Part shown: one piece after another, positions 8,742 to 11,034 of the stretch
Position numbering within the stretch: position 1 is the stretch's first letter
Layout: every line of letters starts with the position of its first letter
Source of the DNA: Xylaria sp. FL1777
Taxonomy: Eukaryota > Ascomycota > Sordariomycetes > Xylariales > Xylariaceae
Direction of reading: 5' to 3'
NCBI GenBank assembly: GCA_022578965.1
Contig: MU401067.1
Span: 1-11,034 of the forward strand
DNA: 11,034 nucleotides
Notes under the pieces: generated by a model
Databases searched by the model: none
Told to the model about the DNA's origin: nothing
Seen by the model: only the letters and a program-made list of their open reading frames with translations
Translations under genes and position numbers: made by a program

Positions 8742-8881
8742 TAATACTTAGTATTTATTAAATACTAAGTAATACTAATTAGTATTAGTAATACTAATTT
8801 AGTATTAGTATTAAAAATAAAATACTAATTTAGTATTAGTATTAGTAAATACTAGTTAGTATTACTAAATTATTAACTTTA
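8742..8881. mobile_element. Orphan right arm of a hAT-like element
   Basis: This stretch repeats the right-arm pattern of the 1126-bp element (ACTTAGTA..., AATACTAATTAGTATTAG, two ACTAATTTAGTATTA units). It ends AAATTATTAACTTTA where the intact element ends AAATTACCAACCCTA. The differences are C-to-T changes in the terminal repeat. The matching left arm is absent and the bases left of 8742 do not resemble the intact element's centre, so this is a truncated or rearranged copy. The 8 bases after it are ATAAAAGC, with no partner found. Confidence 0.65.
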
Positions 8882-8969
8882 ATAAAAGCGCAAGCATAGC
8901 TTTAATTAAATCATAAAGCTATTATAACATATAATAAAACATTAAACATTAAAGTTTTTTTAATAGTAT
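8882..8969. other. Short spacer, nothing recognised
   Basis: This is AT-rich DNA between the orphan arm and the next hAT-like element. It was continuous with the sequence at 9612 before that element inserted. It shows no gene and no repeat unit. Confidence 0.5.
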
Positions 8970-8977
8970 AATAAATA
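8970..8977. repeat. Left target-site duplication of the 626-bp element
   Basis: AATAAATA pairs with AACAAATA at 9604-9611. The single C/T difference is a transition. Confidence 0.7.
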
Positions 8978-9008
8978 CAAGGTTAGTAATTTAGTCCTTA
9001 GTATAAAA

Positions 9009-9216
9009 ACTAAATTAGTTTGAACTAAGGACTAATTAGTTTTTAATCATTATAAAAAAAAACTAGTTAGTCTTTAATTTAAACTATTTAGTTTTTAATC
9101 ACTAGAAAAAAAAACTAGTTAATTTTTAGTTTAAACTAACTAGTTTTTAATTACCTCGAAAAAAAACTAGTTAATCTTTAGTTTAAATTAACTAGTTTTT
9201 GATTTTTTAATAAAAA
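9009..9216. repeat. Left array of 52-bp palindromic subterminal repeats
   Basis: Units begin AACTAGTT or a variant at about 9009, 9061, 9113 and 9165, spaced by 52 bases. Each unit contains an imperfect palindrome, AACTAGTTA..CTTTAGTTTAAACTAACTAGTT, followed by TTTAATTACCTCG or TTTAATCACTAG and a run of A. These units can form long hairpins. Confidence 0.85.
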
Positions 9217-9369
9217 CCTACTTAATATATAATAATAATTAATAATAGAATTAAATAAATATATATTTATATAAAAAATATTTTAATATATATATTAAAA
9301 TAAAAAACATTTAATATTAAAGCATATTTAAAATAATAATAATAATTTTAATTTTTTAGTTTTAATTTG

Positions 9370-9595
9370 AACTAATTAGTTTAAACTAAAGACTAATTAG
9401 TTTTAGTTCGAACTAACTAGTCTTAGTTATTAAAAAAAAAAACTAGTTAATCTTTAGTTTAAACTAACTAGTTTTTAATTACCTTAAAAAAAAACTAATT
9501 AGTCTTTAGTTTAAACTAACTAGTTTTTAATTACCTCGAAAAAAAACTAATTAGTTTTTAGTTTTAGTTCGGACTAATTAATCCGGACTAATTAT
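9370..9595. repeat. Right array of 52-bp palindromic subterminal repeats
   Basis: Units begin AACTAGTT or AACTAATT at about 9441, 9493 and 9545, again 52 bases apart. A more diverged AACTAATTAGTTTAAACTAA unit lies near 9370. The unit is the same as in the left array and in the same reading direction, although each is itself near-palindromic. Confidence 0.85.
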
Positions 9596-9603
9596 TAACC
9601 TTA

Positions 9604-9611
9604 AACAAATA
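9604..9611. repeat. Right target-site duplication of the 626-bp element
   Basis: AACAAATA immediately follows the TTAACCTTA terminus and pairs with 8970-8977. Confidence 0.7.
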
Positions 9612-10733
9612 TAATACAATAGTATAACAGCTATATAAAATAGCATAAAAAAGCAATACTTAGGTTTACTAACAATTTTTTTTTAAGCTAATAAAAAGCC
9701 AAGAAAAGTTATACTTATATAAGGTTATATTTATATAGCAATTCTTTATGCTTATATATTAATTGCTTTATTATGTTATATTTTAATATAATATATATTT
9801 AAAAATTATTAAACTAGTTTGTTTATTTTTTTGTTTTTTAAAAAAATAACTATAAGAAAATTATTATAAATAAAAATTGTATTATTGTTTAAAAAACTTT
9901 AAACAATTATTATATTAATTTTGTAGCTATATAGTTTTGCTTTTTAAAAGTATTTTTACGTTTTTTGTTAATTTATAAAGCTTAGTTATAATTAATTAGT
10001 AAAGTTAATAATATAAAAGTAAATTATTTTGTTTTTATTTTGTATAAAGTTTAGCTAATAATTAATAATATAAAAATATTATATTAAATATAAGCACTTA
10101 ATAATAAAGCATAAATTTTTAGCTTGTTAAGCTATTAAGCTTTTTTGTATAAGCGTTATAAATAGCTTTATTTAAACTAATTTTATAAAGTTTTTTAATA
10201 AAATTAAAACTATTTTTAATGTTAGTAATATGCTTGTTTAATTGTATTTAAAATGCAAATTATAAACTATAAATATATAGCTTAAAAAGCTACTTTTATT
10301 TTTTTTTAAAAAAATATATATAAAGCTATATTAATTATTACTAATAAGCATAAATAAAAATATTTAATTAGCTTTTTTTAATATAAAGATGTTTTAAAGT
10401 TTAATAATTAATATTTTAAAGCTTTTTTATAAAGATTTTATAACTTGTTTATAGCATTTTTATGTGTAGCTTATTAATAAAGCATAAATATTTTTAAACT
10501 TAAAGCAATAAATGTAATTTTTATTATATAATTAAAAATAAAAAAATAACTAATTAGTATATATAACGTAATTAAGTTTTAGTTTATAGCTAAATTAATA
10601 ATAAATTAGTATTATTTTATTAGCTTAATAATTTTGCTTTTTTTTATAACTTAAATGCTTTTTAAAGTTTTTAATTGCTTTAAAAGCTATAATATTAATA
10701 ATAAATACTTATTAATTATATTTAGTTAGCTAG

Positions 10734-10738
10734 CTTTT
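10734..10738. repeat. Target-site duplication (left) of the solo-LTR-like insert
   Basis: CTTTT matches 10940-10944. The uninterrupted target in copy A reads CTTTTTTA at 1821-1828. Confidence 0.6.
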
Positions 10739-10939
10739 TGGAAGGCTTCCTATGGAAGGCTTCCCATGGAAGTTTTCCGTGGGAAGGCTTCTTTAAAACG
10801 TTTTCTTAAAAACGCTTTCCTTAAGACGCCTTTGCTAGTAAAGTAGCTAGCCTAGTATAATTATAGTTTAATAAACCTTGTTTTAGAGACTTAGTTTAAC
10901 AATACAACAACTTTCAGACTTCACTAAGCTAGCTTACCA
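10739..10939 (-). mobile_element. Solo-LTR-like insertion, 201 bp, inside the copy B chromodomain
   Basis: Comparison with copy A (1816-1830) shows an extra 206 bases here. Read on the minus strand the insert begins TGGTAAGCTAGC and ends GGAAGCCTTCCA, that is TG...CA, flanked by the 5-bp duplication AAAAG (CTTTT on the plus strand at 10734-10738 and 10940-10944). This is the signature of an LTR retrotransposon reduced to one LTR by recombination. It has far more G and C than its surroundings, with intact CC, GG, TC and GA dinucleotides, so it arrived after the mutational episode or is too short to be targeted. The T-rich target leaves some ambiguity in the duplication. A short non-autonomous element of another class is the alternative. 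Confidence 0.7.
10740..10793. repeat. Four tandem 14-bp near-palindromes
   Basis: Units GGAAGGCTTCCTAT, GGAAGGCTTCCCAT, GGAAGTTTTCCGTG and GGAAGGCTTC start at 10740, 10754, 10768 and 10782. Each core, GGAAG-N-CTTCC, is an inverted repeat. They lie at the 3' end of the putative LTR as read on the minus strand, and could be binding sites or part of an RNA hairpin or terminator. No function is established. Confidence 0.85.
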
Positions 10940-10944
10940 CTTTT
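10940..10944. repeat. Target-site duplication (right) of the solo-LTR-like insert
   Basis: CTTTT matches 10734-10738. After it the copy B sequence resumes its match to copy A. Confidence 0.6.
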
Positions 10945-11034
10945 TTACTTAATAAAATAATATTTTTTTTTATTATAAGTTATTTTATTTATTATATTTT
11001 TAACTTTTTATTTTTTTGATTTATTTTTAAGGTT

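Larger units (their letters stand above)
8978..9603. mobile_element. Non-autonomous hAT-like element, 626 bp, built of 52-bp subterminal repeats
   Basis: The left end begins CAAGGTTAGTAATTTAGTCC. The right end, read inward on the minus strand, begins TAAGGTTAATAATTAGTCC. Both fit the hAT YARNG end pattern. The 8-bp flanks are AATAAATA (8970-8977) and AACAAATA (9604-9611), differing by one C/T. Its left terminus also matches that of the 1126-bp element over about 40 bases (both continue TTAGT.CTTAGTATAA..ACTAAATTAG), so the two belong to one family. It has no coding capacity: two arrays of palindromic repeats flank an AT-rich centre (about 9215-9360). Confidence 0.82.
9755..11034. repeat. Dispersed repeat, copy B (more heavily mutated, runs off the window)
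   Basis: This is the second copy of bases about 840-1915, in the same orientation, so it is the 3' part of another Gypsy element whose pol lies beyond the window. Differences from copy A are overwhelmingly C-to-T and G-to-A in copy B. Bases 10652-11034 correspond to the chromodomain and the segment just upstream of it, interrupted by the insertion at 10739-10939. The left edge is blurred between about 9612 and 9755. No gene is readable in 9612-10640. Confidence 0.9.

Noticed and set aside
8333..8889. 8341-8881 as a complete third hAT-like element
   Set aside because: TAAAGGTTAAG at 8341 loosely resembles a TIR, but the flanks (TAAAGCAT and ATAAAAGC) do not form an 8-bp duplication and there is no left repeat arm.
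7199..9603. CRISPR array or centromeric satellite
   Set aside because: The repeats have no unique spacers, are near-palindromic, and fall into two bounded elements with inverted termini and target duplications.
10734..10944. tRNA-derived SINE
   Set aside because: On the minus strand TAGCTTAGTGA resembles an A box and GGTTTATTAAA faintly a mutated B box. The B-box match is poor, and the TG...CA ends with a 5-bp duplication fit a solo LTR better.
9755..11034. Copy A and copy B as the two LTRs of one element
   Set aside because: The repeated unit includes the chromodomain and integrase C-terminus of pol, so the copies are parts of two separate elements and not a pair of LTRs.
1..11034. Organellar or naturally AT-rich protist or bacterial genome
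   Set aside because: Low G+C alone could suggest this. But coding relics with transition-only damage, copy-to-copy C-to-T asymmetry, a chromodomain Gypsy element and hAT-like insertions point to mutated nuclear repeats, most likely fungal.

Overview
The window looks like an AT-rich, gene-free transposon graveyard from a filamentous fungus (probably Pezizomycotina). That assignment rests on a chromodomain-bearing Ty3/Gypsy element destroyed almost entirely by C-to-T and G-to-A transitions, a RIP-like pattern, with several nested mobile elements. No intact host gene, tRNA, rRNA or CRISPR array was found. The few ATG-initiated open stretches are antisense shadows of the decayed polyprotein. No species can be named from this sequence.

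Layout. Bases 1-1690 lie beyond the 3' end of pol. They hold a possible decayed plus-strand reading frame (about 146-760) and otherwise unassigned repeat DNA. Bases about 1690-6990, minus strand, are a nearly full-length gag-pol relic: a Gag core and CCHC knuckle, then protease, reverse transcriptase, RNase H, integrase with GPY/F-like module, and a C-terminal chromodomain. The pol frame can be followed for more than 3 kb without a net frameshift. Its catalytic residues are replaced by the products of transitions (D to N, E to K, C and H to Y, W and Q to stop). Bases 6990-7190 and 8333 onward are the leader or 5' side of that element. It is split by a 1126-bp non-autonomous hAT-like element (7199-8324) with a perfect 8-bp target duplication. 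A lone hAT-like right arm lies at 8742-8881. A second, 626-bp hAT-like element (8978-9603), built from 52-bp palindromic subterminal repeats, has an 8-bp duplication with one C/T difference.

From about 9755 to the window end there is a second, more heavily mutated copy of bases about 840-1915, that is, the pol C-terminus and downstream DNA in the same orientation. A 201-bp solo-LTR-like insertion (10739-10939, TG...CA on the minus strand, 5-bp duplication) sits inside its chromodomain. That insertion is much less AT-rich than its host and carries no obvious mutational scar.

Inferred history: Gypsy copies inserted, were mutated in a strongly context-dependent way (C preceded by a pyrimidine almost gone, with extra CpA loss in the second copy), and were then invaded by hAT-like elements and finally by the solo LTR. 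All alignments and counts were made by eye.
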